Assembly (NCBI RefSeq): GCF_900406815.1
Contig: NZ_OVCN01000011.1
Location: 62,001-126,000, forward strand
DNA: 64,000 nucleotides
Direction: 5' to 3'
Origin: Acinetobacter haemolyticus
Lineage (GTDB): Bacteria; Pseudomonadota; Gammaproteobacteria; Pseudomonadales; Moraxellaceae
Part shown: positions 43,995 to 54,079 of the stretch, piece by piece
Layout of the letters: every line of letters begins with the position of its first letter
How positions within the stretch are numbered: the first letter of the stretch is position 1
The notes under the pieces: generated by a model
What the model was told of the DNA's origin: nothing
Database searches by the model: none
The model's input: the letters and a program-made list of their open reading frames with translations, nothing else
Position numbers and translations under genes: made by a program

Positions 43995-44885
43995 TTAAAA
44001 CTCGTTCCAGTCTTGTGAAAAAGTTTGAACAAGTTTTCCATCTGCATAAGTACTAACTAACGCTGTGCCATTAGTAGCTTGATGAATTGAAATAGCATTT
44101 CTTTGATTATAGAGATCAGTAATTTCAACATTTGCGGAACTTGGTTTTAAGTCCAAAAGATCTTTAAGTGTTGAAAAATTTAATATAGAAGCAAAATTGA
44201 CTGAAAAAATGTTGCCGTTGAATTCACCGTCTATTTCTCCTTTTGTAAAATCTTCTATATGACTACTTGATGGGTAATAATTTGAGATGAACTGGTAATT
44301 TTTTAGGTTGTATAGATAGTGGTTTTTATTATCAAGTTTTTCTACTAATTCGAGCGTGGACTGATCAACTTCGTATGTCTGCTTAATAAGATCATAAGTA
44401 GATGATGATGTTTGGATTATTTTTCCATTAAAAATGATTGATTTTTCACTTAAATCAATATTTATATTTGACAGCTTTAATTCATTTTTTAGTGATGCTG
44501 TAGTGTTATTACTAATGGATTGAATTGTGCCAGAAACTGTACCTGAGAATGGAGTGTCTTGAAAAGGATAATTAAAATTTTTACAGTTATTTAGAGTAAT
44601 ACTGTTGTCACTATTTATTTTTACTGTTCCAGTTCCACAAGAAAAATCTAAGTTTGTGACTCTCTCATAAATGCTTTGTGTAATACCGGTGATATAAAGT
44701 ATTGAATTATTTGATATATGTGATAGATTTACTACGGACTTACTGATGATCTCGGTTGTTTCTACTTTTTTATAATCCAGTTTTTGTTTACCATTAAAAT
44801 CCGTCTGATTATCATCTCCATCACCGCAAGCTGTTAATAAGGCTAGACTAATATAAAGTATTGTTGTTAAAAACTTATTTTTCAT
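43995..44885 (-). CDS. Hypothetical lipoprotein inserted in the ruv-tol cluster
   Basis: A 296-aa protein with a lipoprotein signal: hydrophobic segment ISLALLTAC (Cys about 20), followed by GDGDDNQ. The Asp right after GC-like residues is not at +2 (Gly is), so outer-membrane sorting is likely. The mature part is Ser/Asn/Ile-rich and beta-like, with no family recognised. The DNA is more AT-rich than the flanking ruv and tol genes, and Lys/Asn/Ile codons are frequent. It sits between ruvB and ybgC, which are normally adjacent, so it may be an acquired gene. It has its own spacers on both sides (92 and 148 bp). Confidence 0.78.
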   Translation of the reverse strand: MKNKFLTTILYISLALLTACGDGDDNQTDFNGKQKLDYKKVETTEIISKSVVNLSHISNNSILYITGITQSIYERVTNLDFSCGTGTVKINSDNSITLNNCKNFNYPFQDTPFSGTVSGTIQSISNNTTASLKNELKLSNINIDLSEKSIIFNGKIIQTSSSTYDLIKQTYEVDQSTLELVEKLDNKNHYLYNLKNYQFISNYYPSSSHIEDFTKGEIDGEFNGNIFSVNFASILNFSTLKDLLDLKPSSANVEITDLYNQRNAISIHQATNGTALVSTYADGKLVQTFSQDWNEF

Positions 44886-44977
44886 TTCAATCCTTAATAA
44901 AATAGTAAGGTAAGTAGAATAATCTGTAAATTATTTTAATTACTTTACTATGAAAAGTATTTTATTAATAATAAATT

Positions 44978-45973
44978 TTATTCAGGCGGTGTCATACCAA
45001 ATTGTAAATAAGCCATATTGGTTGCAATACGACCACGTGCAGTACGCATCACATAGCCTTGCTGGATCAAATAAGGTTCAATCACATCTTCCAGTGTTCC
45101 ACTGTCTTCAGCCATTGCCGCAGCTAAAGCCTCAACCCCAGTCGGACGACCTTCAAAACGTTCTAAAAGCATAGACAAATAACGGCGGTCTAATGTATCT
45201 AAGCCATCTTTATCAACATTTAACATATCTAAGGCGCGTTGCGCCATGTCTTGAGTAACCTCACCAGTCCCTTTGACTTGAGCATAGTCACGAACTCGAC
45301 GTAATAGGCGGTTAGCAATACGAGGTGTGCCACGTGAGCGACGTGCAATTTCCATTGAGCCGTCATGCGTGATTGGTACATCCATGAGGTTTGCTGAACG
45401 AGTAACAATATGAGTTAAGTCTTCGACAGAGTAAAACTCAAGACGCTGTACAATTCCGAAGCGATCGCGTAGAGGAGAGGTGAGTAGACCTGCACGTGTT
45501 GTTGCAGCAACCAAAGTGAATGGTGGGAGGTCTAATTTAATTGAGCGAGCAGCAGGACCTTCACCAATCATAATATCGAGTTGATAATCCTCCATTGCCG
45601 GATAGAGAATTTCTTCAATTACGGGTGAAAGACGATGAATTTCGTCAATAAACAGAACATCACCTTCTTCAAGATTGGTCAGCATTGCTGCTAAGTCACC
45701 AGCGCGTTCCAGTACTGGGCCAGAGGTTGACTTTAAATTGCCACCCATTTCTCGCGCGATAATGTTTGCCAGTGTGGTTTTACCCAAACCTGGTGGACCA
45801 AAAATCAGGGTATGGTCTAAGGCCTCACCACGACCGCGAGCCGCGCCGATGAAGATTTCCATTTGCTCACGGACTACAGGTTGACCAATATAGTCAGCCA
45901 ATGACGTAGGGCGAATGGCACGATCAAAATGATCTTCTGGTTTTTCTGTTCCGCTAATAAGACGATCTTGCAT
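44978..45973 (-). CDS. ruvB: Holliday junction branch migration ATPase RuvB
   Basis: A hexameric AAA+ motor that drives branch migration with RuvA. It is 331 aa. Walker A is GPPGLGKT (59-66) and Walker B FIDEIHR (108-113). The arginine finger lies in the [17 protein letters not shown] block, and the C-terminal winged helix has DLLDRRYL-like and [12 protein letters not shown] motifs. It follows ruvA by 7 bp. ruvC is not adjacent; it must be elsewhere, or upstream outside the unit. Confidence 0.97.
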   Translation of the reverse strand: MQDRLISGTEKPEDHFDRAIRPTSLADYIGQPVVREQMEIFIGAARGRGEALDHTLIFGPPGLGKTTLANIIAREMGGNLKSTSGPVLERAGDLAAMLTNLEEGDVLFIDEIHRLSPVIEEILYPAMEDYQLDIMIGEGPAARSIKLDLPPFTLVAATTRAGLLTSPLRDRFGIVQRLEFYSVEDLTHIVTRSANLMDVPITHDGSMEIARRSRGTPRIANRLLRRVRDYAQVKGTGEVTQDMAQRALDMLNVDKDGLDTLDRRYLSMLLERFEGRPTGVEALAAAMAEDSGTLEDVIEPYLIQQGYVMRTARGRIATNMAYLQFGMTPPE

Positions 45974-45980
45974 ATATCTA

Positions 45981-46586
45981 TTACTTCATCATGGATTTAA
46001 GCGCAGCACGAATAATATCGGCAGACTCAGTATAGTCTGCTTTCACGGCAGCAACAGCTTTTTGTGCTTCAGCAGGTTTATAACCCAACGATTGTAATGC
46101 GGCTTCGGCTTCGGCAACAGGTGAGTTTGACATGAACTGGATTTGCGTTGCCGCTGCATTGCTTGAGCCACCTGTAGGATGGGCCAAGGCTTTAAAACGG
46201 TCACGTAATTCAATCATTAGGCGTTCAGCAGTTTTTTTACCTACACCCGGAACTTTAATCAGGGTATTTACATCATCATGTTCAATGGTATGAATTAGTA
46301 ATTCAACACTCAGGGTGGAAAGAATACCGAGTGCCATTTTAGGCCCTACACCATTGACTTTGAGTAGCGTGCGGAAAATGGTTTTTTCCTGCGCATCGCT
46401 AAAGCCATACAATTGCTGTGCATCTTCACGGACAACTAAATGTGTCCATAACGTGACTTTTTGTCCTTTTTGTAATTGGCAAAATGTTGAAAGTGGGGTG
46501 TCGATTTCATAGCCAACGCCATTCACGTTGAGTAATACGGTTGGGGCTTCCAGGGCAAACACTTCGCCAATTAAACATCCGATCAT
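45981..46586 (-). CDS. ruvA: Holliday junction DNA-binding protein RuvA
   Basis: RuvA tetramers bind the junction and load RuvB. It is 201 aa. The N-terminal OB domain (about 1-62) has [14 protein letters not shown] and a [11 protein letters not shown] end. Two helix-hairpin-helix motifs follow: [16 protein letters not shown] and [20 protein letters not shown] flexible linker with Ser/Asn/Ala leads to a RuvB-binding domain (about 150-200, [17 protein letters not shown]). ruvB follows 7 bp downstream in the same operon. Confidence 0.96.
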   Translation of the reverse strand: MIGCLIGEVFALEAPTVLLNVNGVGYEIDTPLSTFCQLQKGQKVTLWTHLVVREDAQQLYGFSDAQEKTIFRTLLKVNGVGPKMALGILSTLSVELLIHTIEHDDVNTLIKVPGVGKKTAERLMIELRDRFKALAHPTGGSSNAAATQIQFMSNSPVAEAEAALQSLGYKPAEAQKAVAAVKADYTESADIIRAALKSMMK

Positions 46587-46659
46587 GAGTAAAATTTCAC
46601 TATTTTTTAAAACAATTTAGTTGGTGATTTAAGAGACTAACAGAGCTTAATTTAAGCCT

Positions 46660-48000
46660 TTAAAAGAATCCTATTTTATTTCCTTGCAACTCTTGCGCCA
46701 GACTATAAGCCTGATGGTCAGAGAACTTACTAATAATATCCAAGACTTGCATAATATTATTATAATGGTTGTTTTGCAGATTTACGCCTGAATGTTGCAA
46801 AATTGACATTAATCGCTGTTCTTTAAAGCTTAATGTCTTATGCGGCATGGTCAAAGGAATAAATGCATCCAGAATGGTTTGTAGACTTTGATGGGCAATA
46901 ATTTCTAAACCTGATTTTTGAGGATGTTCAAAAATTCGGTCACGTGCCAGATTCTTCGCCGTTTGAATGCCTGCCTCAATATCTGGTGAGCAATATTGTA
47001 ATAGGCTACCTTTGAGTTGACCTGTCAAAATTTCAAAATGATGTTTTGCAAACGCAGTGGTGACTTCATCGACCAAACGCTTCATGACGCGTCCGCGTAA
47101 TGCTGCAATTTTTTGCTGCCAAGTGGTATGCGGTAAATGCAATTCCTCTGGATAGCCATAATCAGCAATCAAATTCAGGAAAATCGGTTCAACTTCAGCA
47201 TAGTTCAACATATTGAGAATAATGCCATCTTCCAGATCAATTAGCGCATAGCAAATGTCATCAGCTGCTTCTAATAAATAGGTCAGTGGATGACGGCAAT
47301 AATGATATTCACCCAGTTGAATTAAACCGAGCTGTTCAGCCAATTGTTTTAAAATTTCTTTTTCAGACTGATAACAGCCAAATTTTGCCCGTTGATGAGA
47401 AGGGGTATCACCTTGTTCTTCAATCGTTTTAGACAGCCACGGATATTTTAAATAAGCACCCAGCGTGGCACAGGTTAGGCGCATTCCGCCATCATCTGGA
47501 TGATAATCAATCCGGCTAAGCAGGCGAAGTCCTTGAGCATTGCCTTCGAACTGACGTACATCAGCTTCTTCTTCTGGGGTCAGTTTGGTTAGAAAGTCGC
47601 GATGTGAGGCATCATCAAACCATTCACGAATGGCATATTCACCTGCATGACCAAAGGGTGGATTGCCAATATCATGGGCTAGACAGGCGGCCTGGATAAT
47701 CGCACCAACATCGGCAGGGGAAATCCACATCGGTAATTCATCTTTGATTTTTTCTGCAGCTAGCATACCGAGTGAACGACCAATACAAGAGACTTCAAGT
47801 GAATGAGTCAGACGTGTATGAATCCCATCATGTTGAGTCAGAGGGTGAACCTGTGTTTTTCTATTCAGTTGACGAAAGCTTTGGGAAAATATAATTCTGT
47901 CGTAGTCTTTGTGGAATGGGCTTCGAGCCAACTCATTGCTGCTTTTTTTACTACCTAAACGAATTGCAGATAGCAATTCCAACCAACGCATTTGTTCCAT
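46660..48000 (-). CDS. dgt: dGTP triphosphohydrolase-like HD protein
   Basis: An HD-superfamily phosphohydrolase, 446 aa, of the deoxyguanosine triphosphate triphosphohydrolase family, which cleaves dNTPs to nucleoside and triphosphate. Metal ligands: His66 in THSLEV and His109-Asp110 in ACLAHDIGNPPFGHAG, with a later Asp in LEAADDICYALIDLEDG. The N-terminal SPFHKDYDRIIFSQSFRQLNRKTQV is typical. Length fits the shorter dGTPase-like class better than the E. coli Dgt (505 aa), so the substrate may differ. It is upstream of ruvA on the same strand, with a 73-bp gap. Confidence 0.9.
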   Translation of the reverse strand: MEQMRWLELLSAIRLGSKKSSNELARSPFHKDYDRIIFSQSFRQLNRKTQVHPLTQHDGIHTRLTHSLEVSCIGRSLGMLAAEKIKDELPMWISPADVGAIIQAACLAHDIGNPPFGHAGEYAIREWFDDASHRDFLTKLTPEEEADVRQFEGNAQGLRLLSRIDYHPDDGGMRLTCATLGAYLKYPWLSKTIEEQGDTPSHQRAKFGCYQSEKEILKQLAEQLGLIQLGEYHYCRHPLTYLLEAADDICYALIDLEDGIILNMLNYAEVEPIFLNLIADYGYPEELHLPHTTWQQKIAALRGRVMKRLVDEVTTAFAKHHFEILTGQLKGSLLQYCSPDIEAGIQTAKNLARDRIFEHPQKSGLEIIAHQSLQTILDAFIPLTMPHKTLSFKEQRLMSILQHSGVNLQNNHYNNIMQVLDIISKFSDHQAYSLAQELQGNKIGFF

Positions 48001-48352
48001 TTATCATTATTCAAACTAAGTTCGCTTCATCATGCCAAAAAAAAGATTAAAGCACTAGCGTAGCGCGACATAGATTGTCTTGTTGATAGAAAACTAAATC
48101 AGAATAATCACTAAAATAATCGGTCAAATATTTAAAAAACTGAAATGTGATTTGTTCTGCAAAATAAAAGAATTGTTACGAATAAAGTAAAATAGATCAG
48201 GCGAGACAGAAATAGGGCATTCATCGTCGAAAACTCTGATTTTTAAGTTGGATATGGCTAGCTGAAAAGAGGCTTTCACAGTAGAATATGCGCTCTTTCA
48301 TAAGTCACATTGCGGTGGGTCTGTTCGATCTGCCCGTGGAGCCAAAGTCAAC
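48001..48352. other. Divergent spacer between dgt-like gene and purL
   Basis: 352 bp with AT-rich stretches. A TAGAAT hexamer near 48283 is a possible purL -10, but no good -35 is seen at 17 bp. GTGGAG at about 48337-48342 lies rather far (11-13 bp) from the purL ATG. No convincing gene, RNA structure or PurR-like palindrome was seen. Confidence 0.4.
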
Positions 48353-51300
48353 ATGTTTATCGTGGCCGGTGCATCAGCACATTCTTCTTTTAAGAAAGCT
48401 CAACTCTTAAACCGTTTAGCGTCAATGAGTTCTGTTCAATCTTTTGACAGCCAGTGGGTTTATTTGTTTGATCAAGCGCTCAACGAGCAGCAACATCAAT
48501 CGGCATTACAACTTTTAAACGATGGTCAATCTTTCGAACTTCGCCAAGCTGCAAGTGATGAAATCCAAATTTTAGTAACTCCACGTGTTGGCACAATCTC
48601 TCCGTGGTCGTCTAAAGCAACTGATATTTTCCAAAACTGTAATACACCAGTGCACCGTTTAGAACGTGGTCTTTTATTTACGTTAAAAGGTGTGACTGAA
48701 ATTACGAATGAAGTGAAACAAGTACTTCATGACCGTATGACGGAAACAGTTTTTGCTCAAATTGAAGAGGCAAAAGCTTTATTCTCAGAAACTGCGCCGA
48801 AGCCACTCAACTCAATTGATATCTTGGGTCAAGGTAAAGAAGCATTAGTTAAAGCGAATAATGAGTTTGGCTTTGCTTTATCTGAGCAAGAAATTGATTA
48901 CTTAACCGAAGCATTTACTAAGCTTGGTCGTAATCCAAATGACATCGAATTGATGATGTTTGCTCAGGCGAATTCTGAACATTGTCGTCATAAAATCTTT
49001 GGTTCTGAATGGACAATTGATGGTGAAAAACAACCATTATCATTGTTCCAAATGATTAAGAATACCTATAAAGAATCTCCAACAGATGTATTGTCGGCGT
49101 ATAAAGACAATGCCTCTGTGATCGTGGGTTATGACACCATGCGTTTTTATCCAAAAGCGGATGAAAATGGTCACTTCGTTTATAAATATAAGAGTCAAGC
49201 TGCTCATATTTTAATGAAGGTTGAAACACACAACCATCCAACTGCAATTGCTCCATTTGCAGGTGCTGCAACAGGTTCGGGCGGTGAAATCCGTGATGAA
49301 GGTGCAACAGGTCGTGGTGGTAAACCAAAAGCAGGTTTAACAGGCTTTACTGTTTCAAACTTGAATATCCCTGGTTTTGAACAACCTTGGGAAGAAAACT
49401 ACGGTAAACCTTCCCGTATGGCATCGCCATTACAAATCATGATCGAAGGTCCATTGGGTGGTGCTGCGTTTAACAACGAATTTGGTCGCCCAGCATTAAA
49501 TGGTTATTTCCGTACTTTCGAACAGAATGTGAATGGTGAAGTGAAAGGCTTCCATAAGCCAATCATGATCGCTGGTGGTTACGGTAACATTCGTCCTGAC
49601 CATGTTGAAAAAGATGCGATTCAACCAGGTGACTTGCTCATTGTATTGGGTGGTCCAGCAATGTTGATCGGTCTTGGTGGTGGTGCTGCATCATCTGTAG
49701 ATAGCGGTACCATGGGCGAGAGTTTAGACTTTGCTTCGGTACAACGTGAAAATCCAGAAATGGAACGCCGTTGCCAAGAAGTGATTGATACGTGCTGGCG
49801 CTTAGAAGACTTTAACCCAATCGTGTCTGTACACGACGTGGGTGCGGGTGGTCTATCAAATGCGATGCCTGAACTAGTGAATGATCACGAGTTAGGTGCT
49901 GTATTGAACCTTCGTAAGATTCCATCTTTAGAGCCAGGTATGAGCCCGATGGAAATCTGGTCAAATGAAGCGCAAGAACGTTATGTGTTAGCAATTCGTC
50001 CAGAATCTTTAGAACAGTTTGAAGAAATTTGTGCTCGTGAGCGTTGTCCGTTTGCTGTATTGGGTGAAGCGACTGAAGCACGTCATTTGACGGTTGAAGA
50101 TCCATTATTTGAAAACAATGCAGTCGATATCCCAATGCAAGTGATGTTGGGTGGTACGCCTCGTATGCAACGTTCATATGAAACGATTGAACGTAAAGGT
50201 AATGACTTTGATGCATCAAAAGTTGATTTGAAAGATGCGATTTTCCGCGTATTGAAAAATCCAACAGTTGCGTCTAAATCATTCTTGATCACAATTGGTG
50301 ACCGCTCGATTACCGGTATGGTTGCTCGTGATCAAATGGTTGGTCGTTGGCAAGTTCCTGTTGCGGATGCAGCAGTAACAACGACAAGCTTGCAAGGCTT
50401 CACGGGTGAAGCAATGGCGATGGGTGAACGTCCACCAGTTGCTTTGTTAAATCCTGCGGCATCTGCACGTTTGGCAGTTGCTGAAGCGATTACCAATATT
50501 GCATGTGCAAACATTGAACAAATTAGCGATATCAAACTTTCTGCAAACTGGATGGCTGCTGCTGGTCAAAAAGGTGAAGACCAAGCTCTGTTTGAAGGCG
50601 TGAAAGCGATTGGTATGGAAATGTGTCCTGCTCTAGGCATCGCAATTCCAGTCGGTAAAGATTCACTTTCAATGCGTACTACTTGGAATGACGGCGAAGA
50701 TAAAGCCGTTACTTCTCCAATGACAGGCGTAATCACTGCATTTGCACCTGTTTTAGATGTGCGTAAAACATTAACACCTGAACTTAAGGACTTAGCAGAT
50801 TCAGTACTTGTACGTATTGATTTATCTAAAGGTCAATTCCGTTTAGGTGGTTCGATCCTTGCGCAAGTCTATAAAGCAATCGGTTCGGTTACCCCAGATG
50901 TTGATAGTTTTGATGACTTCAAAGCATTCTTTGCCTTGATTCAAGACTGGAACAATCGTGGTTTGATCAAGGCTTACCATGACATTGGTGATGGTGGTTT
51001 ATTGGCGACTGTTGCTGAAATGATGTTTGCTTCGCGCTTAGGTGTGGCTTTAGAAAATCAAACCACTGAAAGCTTATTTGCTGAAGAAATTGGTGCAGTA
51101 CTTCAAATTACGGCTACTGATTGGGCGCAGTTAGAAGTTGAAGTTGCAGCATCTAGCTTGAAAGATGCCATTGCAGTGATTGGTCGTGTGAATTCAACTG
51201 ATCAATTGGTTGTAAATGGTTTAACACTTGAGCGTGCTGAACTACAACAAGCTTGGGCTGAAGTATCGCATCAGATCCAACGTTTACGTGACAACGTTGA

Positions 51301-52183
51301 AACAGCTGATCAAGAGTTTGCCTTAATTGCAGATAAGAACCACAAGGGTTTAATTGCACAACCAACATATGACTTAAATGAGCCAGTTGAAGCACCGTTT
51401 ATCAATACACGTCGTCCAAATATGGCAATTTTGCGTGAGCAAGGTGTAAATGGTCATGTGGAAATGGCTGCTGCTTTTGACAAAGTGGGCTTCAATACCA
51501 TTGACGTACATATGAGTGATTTACTTGCAGGTCGCGTGAGCTTAAGTGACTTTGAAGGTTTAGTGGCGTGTGGTGGCTTCTCATACGGTGACGTGATGGG
51601 TGCTGGTGGTGGCTGGGCGAAATCAGTATTGTTCAATGCGAAATTACGTGATCAGTTCGAACAATTCTTCCATCGTGAAAATACATTCAGCTTAGGCGTA
51701 TGTAACGGTTGTCAAATGATGTCACAACTTGCACCACTGATTCCGGGTGCAGAGCATTGGGGACGTTTCCACCGTAACATGTCAGAAGTATTTGAAGCGC
51801 GTGCAGTGAACGTTCGTGTAGAGAAATCTGTTTCTGTGTTGCTTGAAGATATGCACGGCTCGATTTTACCGATCGCAGTTGCGCATGGTGAAGGTCGTTT
51901 AGTTGCGACTGAACAGCAACTTGCTGCATTAAATGCTGAGCATCAAGTCGTCTTGCGTTATGTGGATAGCTTGGGTAATCCAACTCAGCACTATCCATTA
52001 AACCCAAATGGATCGCCTGAAGCGATTACAGCTCAAACTTCTAAAGATGGTCGTGCAACAGTCATGATGCCACATCCAGAACGTAACTTCCGTGCTTTGC
52101 AGCATTCTTGGAAGCCTGAAGACTGGGCTGAAGATGGTGCATGGTTGCGTATGTTCCGCAATGCACGTAAATTTATTGGTTAA
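48353..52183 (+). CDS. purL: Phosphoribosylformylglycinamidine synthase (large, single-chain)
   Basis: This enzyme converts FGAR and glutamine to FGAM in purine synthesis. At 1276 aa it is the long gammaproteobacterial form with synthetase and glutaminase fused. After an N-terminal PurS-like domain (about 1-150) come two AIRS-like halves with [32 protein letters not shown] (in part), and a C-terminal amidotransferase (about 1030-1276) with catalytic Cys1117 in GVCNGCQMM and a PHPERNFR histidine block. It is alone in its unit and is followed by a strong terminator. purM and purN are 20 kb away. Confidence 0.98.
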   Translation: MFIVAGASAHSSFKKAQLLNRLASMSSVQSFDSQWVYLFDQALNEQQHQSALQLLNDGQSFELRQAASDEIQILVTPRVGTISPWSSKATDIFQNCNTPVHRLERGLLFTLKGVTEITNEVKQVLHDRMTETVFAQIEEAKALFSETAPKPLNSIDILGQGKEALVKANNEFGFALSEQEIDYLTEAFTKLGRNPNDIELMMFAQANSEHCRHKIFGSEWTIDGEKQPLSLFQMIKNTYKESPTDVLSAYKDNASVIVGYDTMRFYPKADENGHFVYKYKSQAAHILMKVETHNHPTAIAPFAGAATGSGGEIRDEGATGRGGKPKAGLTGFTVSNLNIPGFEQPWEENYGKPSRMASPLQIMIEGPLGGAAFNNEFGRPALNGYFRTFEQNVNGEVKGFHKPIMIAGGYGNIRPDHVEKDAIQPGDLLIVLGGPAMLIGLGGGAASSVDSGTMGESLDFASVQRENPEMERRCQEVIDTCWRLEDFNPIVSVHDVGAGGLSNAMPELVNDHELGAVLNLRKIPSLEPGMSPMEIWSNEAQERYVLAIRPESLEQFEEICARERCPFAVLGEATEARHLTVEDPLFENNAVDIPMQVMLGGTPRMQRSYETIERKGNDFDASKVDLKDAIFRVLKNPTVASKSFLITIGDRSITGMVARDQMVGRWQVPVADAAVTTTSLQGFTGEAMAMGERPPVALLNPAASARLAVAEAITNIACANIEQISDIKLSANWMAAAGQKGEDQALFEGVKAIGMEMCPALGIAIPVGKDSLSMRTTWNDGEDKAVTSPMTGVITAFAPVLDVRKTLTPELKDLADSVLVRIDLSKGQFRLGGSILAQVYKAIGSVTPDVDSFDDFKAFFALIQDWNNRGLIKAYHDIGDGGLLATVAEMMFASRLGVALENQTTESLFAEEIGAVLQITATDWAQLEVEVAASSLKDAIAVIGRVNSTDQLVVNGLTLERAELQQAWAEVSHQIQRLRDNVETADQEFALIADKNHKGLIAQPTYDLNEPVEAPFINTRRPNMAILREQGVNGHVEMAAAFDKVGFNTIDVHMSDLLAGRVSLSDFEGLVACGGFSYGDVMGAGGGWAKSVLFNAKLRDQFEQFFHRENTFSLGVCNGCQMMSQLAPLIPGAEHWGRFHRNMSEVFEARAVNVRVEKSVSVLLEDMHGSILPIAVAHGEGRLVATEQQLAALNAEHQVVLRYVDSLGNPTQHYPLNPNGSPEAITAQTSKDGRATVMMPHPERNFRALQHSWKPEDWAEDGAWLRMFRNARKFIG

Positions 52184-52200
52184 TGTGACTTAACCATATG

Positions 52201-52228
52201 AGCCACCGAAAGGTGGCTTTTTTGTTTT
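52201..52228 (+). terminator. Rho-independent terminator after purL
   Basis: AGCCACC-gaaa-GGTGGCT followed by TTTTTGTTTT, 17 bp after the purL stop. Confidence 0.93.
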
Positions 52229-52282
52229 ATGATATATTTGATATTAGTGAGTTTTCTATTTTATTTTATTGATTCTAAGCAA

Positions 52283-52834
52283 ATGAAAAAAAGACTGTTA
52301 GATACTGCGACTGTAGTATTAGATAAATTTGTTAATCGTTATCATGATTATGAAAACTTTTGGGCAATAGGTGTTTTATATAGTCACTGTAAGGATATAA
52401 ATCGATTTTCCTTAACTTTCGATCTTCTAAATCAGAAATGCTTCGAAAATGATGAGTTTTTAAAGAAAATAAATGATAAATTCTCAAAATATTTAGATGA
52501 CTATTTGCTTATACATAATAAAAAAAGAGATGATGTAGCTGAGGCAATGATCAAAATTGCATTTGATAAAGATCATAAAATATCGGTAGAAACTTTATAT
52601 GGTGATTACTTCCAAGTCAGAGTGATACTTATTGATTCGTATACTAGAAAGTTTTTTCGATATAGTGAGGGGTATTGTGTGCCTCATACTCAATGGTTAG
52701 AGCAAAGAAATTATATAGATTCACTACCGATAGAGAGTCACCAAGTCATGGGAAATAATAATTTCCCATTGGAACTTCCTAAAAAATCGTTAATGAGTAC
52801 AGATGTATTATTTAACAGTTATACGGATCTATAG
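52283..52834 (+). CDS. Hypothetical protein in AT-rich island
   Basis: I do not recognise this protein. It is 183 aa from the ATG at 52283. A longer frame starts at 52229, inside the end of the purL terminator, and would add an 18-residue hydrophobic segment. It is rich in Lys, Asp, Asn and Tyr, mostly helical in the first half (LDTATVVLDKFVNRYHDYENF), with no signal peptide if the short start is right. Codon use is much more AT-rich than purL. It converges on a DUF3885-like gene with a 6-bp overlap. The pair resembles the small accessory genes found in toxin/immunity loci, but nothing proves this. Confidence 0.6.
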   Translation: MKKRLLDTATVVLDKFVNRYHDYENFWAIGVLYSHCKDINRFSLTFDLLNQKCFENDEFLKKINDKFSKYLDDYLLIHNKKRDDVAEAMIKIAFDKDHKISVETLYGDYFQVRVILIDSYTRKFFRYSEGYCVPHTQWLEQRNYIDSLPIESHQVMGNNNFPLELPKKSLMSTDVLFNSYTDL

Positions 52835-53422
52835 CCCATCTTCTCTTGGTGAAAGCCAATCTTTATATTTATCCCTTAAAGCATTCCTTTTTGCATCGTT
52901 AAAAATAATAAAATCAATACCACCATCATAGGGAGCAACAATGATGTTCTGCTCAAAAGAAACCATAAAAGCGCGAACTTCATCATCAGCGATCTTTTTC
53001 AATAACTCATTGTGTTGATTAGCTTGCCAAATTGTTTCTATAGAACATGGTCGAAAATAATGATCTTCTCCGTCATCATCATAATTTTCAGGATTCAGTT
53101 GCGTTAAGTTTATTTCTTGCTCTAAATGAAATTTGTAGGGGAGTATAAAGGTTGGATCATAGGCTTTATTGTTACGGGAATAGCTAAAATAGTGACCTGA
53201 AACTATAAAGATAGAGGTATTTTCCCCAAAACAGTCTGTAATAATTTTATTTTGTCGATTTAATAACAATTCATATTCGGCAGGCGTATCCGCATACCTT
53301 TTTGATTCGGGTAGGCTATGGATTCTTAACCAAGATTGTGGAAAGTAGTGCTTAAGTAGGTGAGAAATTGGGAGGTTGTTGGGGTAGAACTGATTCCATT
53401 GAGATTGAAATGATGTACTCAT
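52829..53422 (-). CDS. DUF3885-like protein
   Basis: A 197-aa soluble protein. The N-terminal half has LRIHSLPESKRYADTPAEYELLLNRQNKIITDCFG (in part), which matches the pattern I remember for DUF3885: an HSLP-x-x-KRYA block followed by an R-x-N-x-I-x-x-D-x-FG block. The C-terminal half has IVAPYDGGIDFIIFNDAKRNALRDKYKDWLS, another family-like block ending in a D-x-x-L region. No catalytic residues are known to me. DUF3885 genes are scattered and often near polymorphic-toxin or immunity genes, which makes an accessory role plausible (inference). AT-rich like its neighbour. Confidence 0.7.
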   Translation of the reverse strand: MSTSFQSQWNQFYPNNLPISHLLKHYFPQSWLRIHSLPESKRYADTPAEYELLLNRQNKIITDCFGENTSIFIVSGHYFSYSRNNKAYDPTFILPYKFHLEQEINLTQLNPENYDDDGEDHYFRPCSIETIWQANQHNELLKKIADDEVRAFMVSFEQNIIVAPYDGGIDFIIFNDAKRNALRDKYKDWLSPREDGL

Positions 53423-53763
53423 ATTTTGAAATCGAAGAATTTAGTAATATATTATTAATATAACTTGGCATAGTTTATTTAAGAAGTATAGCTTCAGATC
53501 AATTTTGCTTTTAAAAAAACTGGTTCAATTTTTGCTTTCTCAATAATGATCATAAAAATCGGAGAACAACATGATGAAAAACGAAAATTACATGAGGACG
53601 ATCCATAGCAAAGGAAAAGGCTGGTTTTGGTTTGGTTTAACAGTGGTTCTCCAAATCTTATTCATAAGTTTGAGTTATGTCCTAATCAAGATTTAACTTT
53701 GATTCTTAACCTTTTTTAAAGCTATGATTTGAGTACAGCTTAACTTACTCAGCCATTCAACTT
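53423..53763. other. Spacer holding a small unlisted gene
   Basis: 341 bp between the DUF3885-like gene and the NIF3-like gene. Apart from the 41-codon reading frame at 53571-53696, with a GGAG ribosome site, it holds only AT-rich DNA with no terminator. The promoter of the NIF3-like gene is not evident. Confidence 0.5.
53571..53696 (+). CDS. Small membrane peptide, 41 aa
   Basis: A short reading frame from tandem ATGs at 53571, with GGAG at 53561-53564 (6-bp spacing). The peptide has a basic, polar N-terminus (MMKNENYMRTIHSKGKG) and one Trp/Phe-rich hydrophobic segment (about 18-39, WFWFGLTVVLQILFISLSYV), ending LIKI. Positive residues before the segment favour an N-in orientation. The ribosome site and typical single-pass layout make it a credible small protein, but I recognise no family. 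Small inner-membrane proteins of this kind often regulate transporters or kinases; that is only a possibility. Confidence 0.6.
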   Translation: MMKNENYMRTIHSKGKGWFWFGLTVVLQILFISLSYVLIKI

Positions 53764-54078
53764 ATGCTAAAACTTATTTATTATGTACCTGAATCACATC
53801 TTGAATCAACCAAACTTGCTGTTTTTGAAGCGGGTGCAGGTGGGATAGGGAATTATGAACAATGCGCTTGGCAAGTGAAAGGCATAGGGCAATTTAAGCC
53901 GGTTAAAGGTGCAAATCCATTTTTAGGGCAGTTAGATGAACTAGAACAACTCGAAGAATGGCGTATAGAAACGATTGTCCCAGAAGAAAAAGCCAGTGCT
54001 GTGGCAAAGGCATTAAAGGCAAGCCATCCGTATGAAGAGCCTGCCTTTGAGTTTATCCAAATATTAGTTTTTGATTAA
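53764..54078 (+). CDS. NIF3-like / YqfO-type small protein
   Basis: A 104-aa cytoplasmic protein resembling the PII/CutA-like insert domain of NIF3-family proteins, found alone in many proteobacteria. Blocks seen: YYVPESHLESTKLAVFEAGAGGIGNYEQCAWQ and GANPFLG, then SHPYEEPAFEF near the C-terminus. The HPYEEPA end is highly typical. Full NIF3 metal-binding histidines are absent because only this domain is present. Function is unknown; it may form trimers and bind small ligands. It ends one base before the convergent nitroreductase gene. Confidence 0.88.
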   Translation: MLKLIYYVPESHLESTKLAVFEAGAGGIGNYEQCAWQVKGIGQFKPVKGANPFLGQLDELEQLEEWRIETIVPEEKASAVAKALKASHPYEEPAFEFIQILVFD

Positions 54079-54079
54079 T

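Noticed and set aside
43862..44047. A 61-aa frame overlapping the end of the lipoprotein gene.
   Set aside because: It begins inside the lipoprotein gene in another frame and runs into the spacer, with no ribosome site or family.
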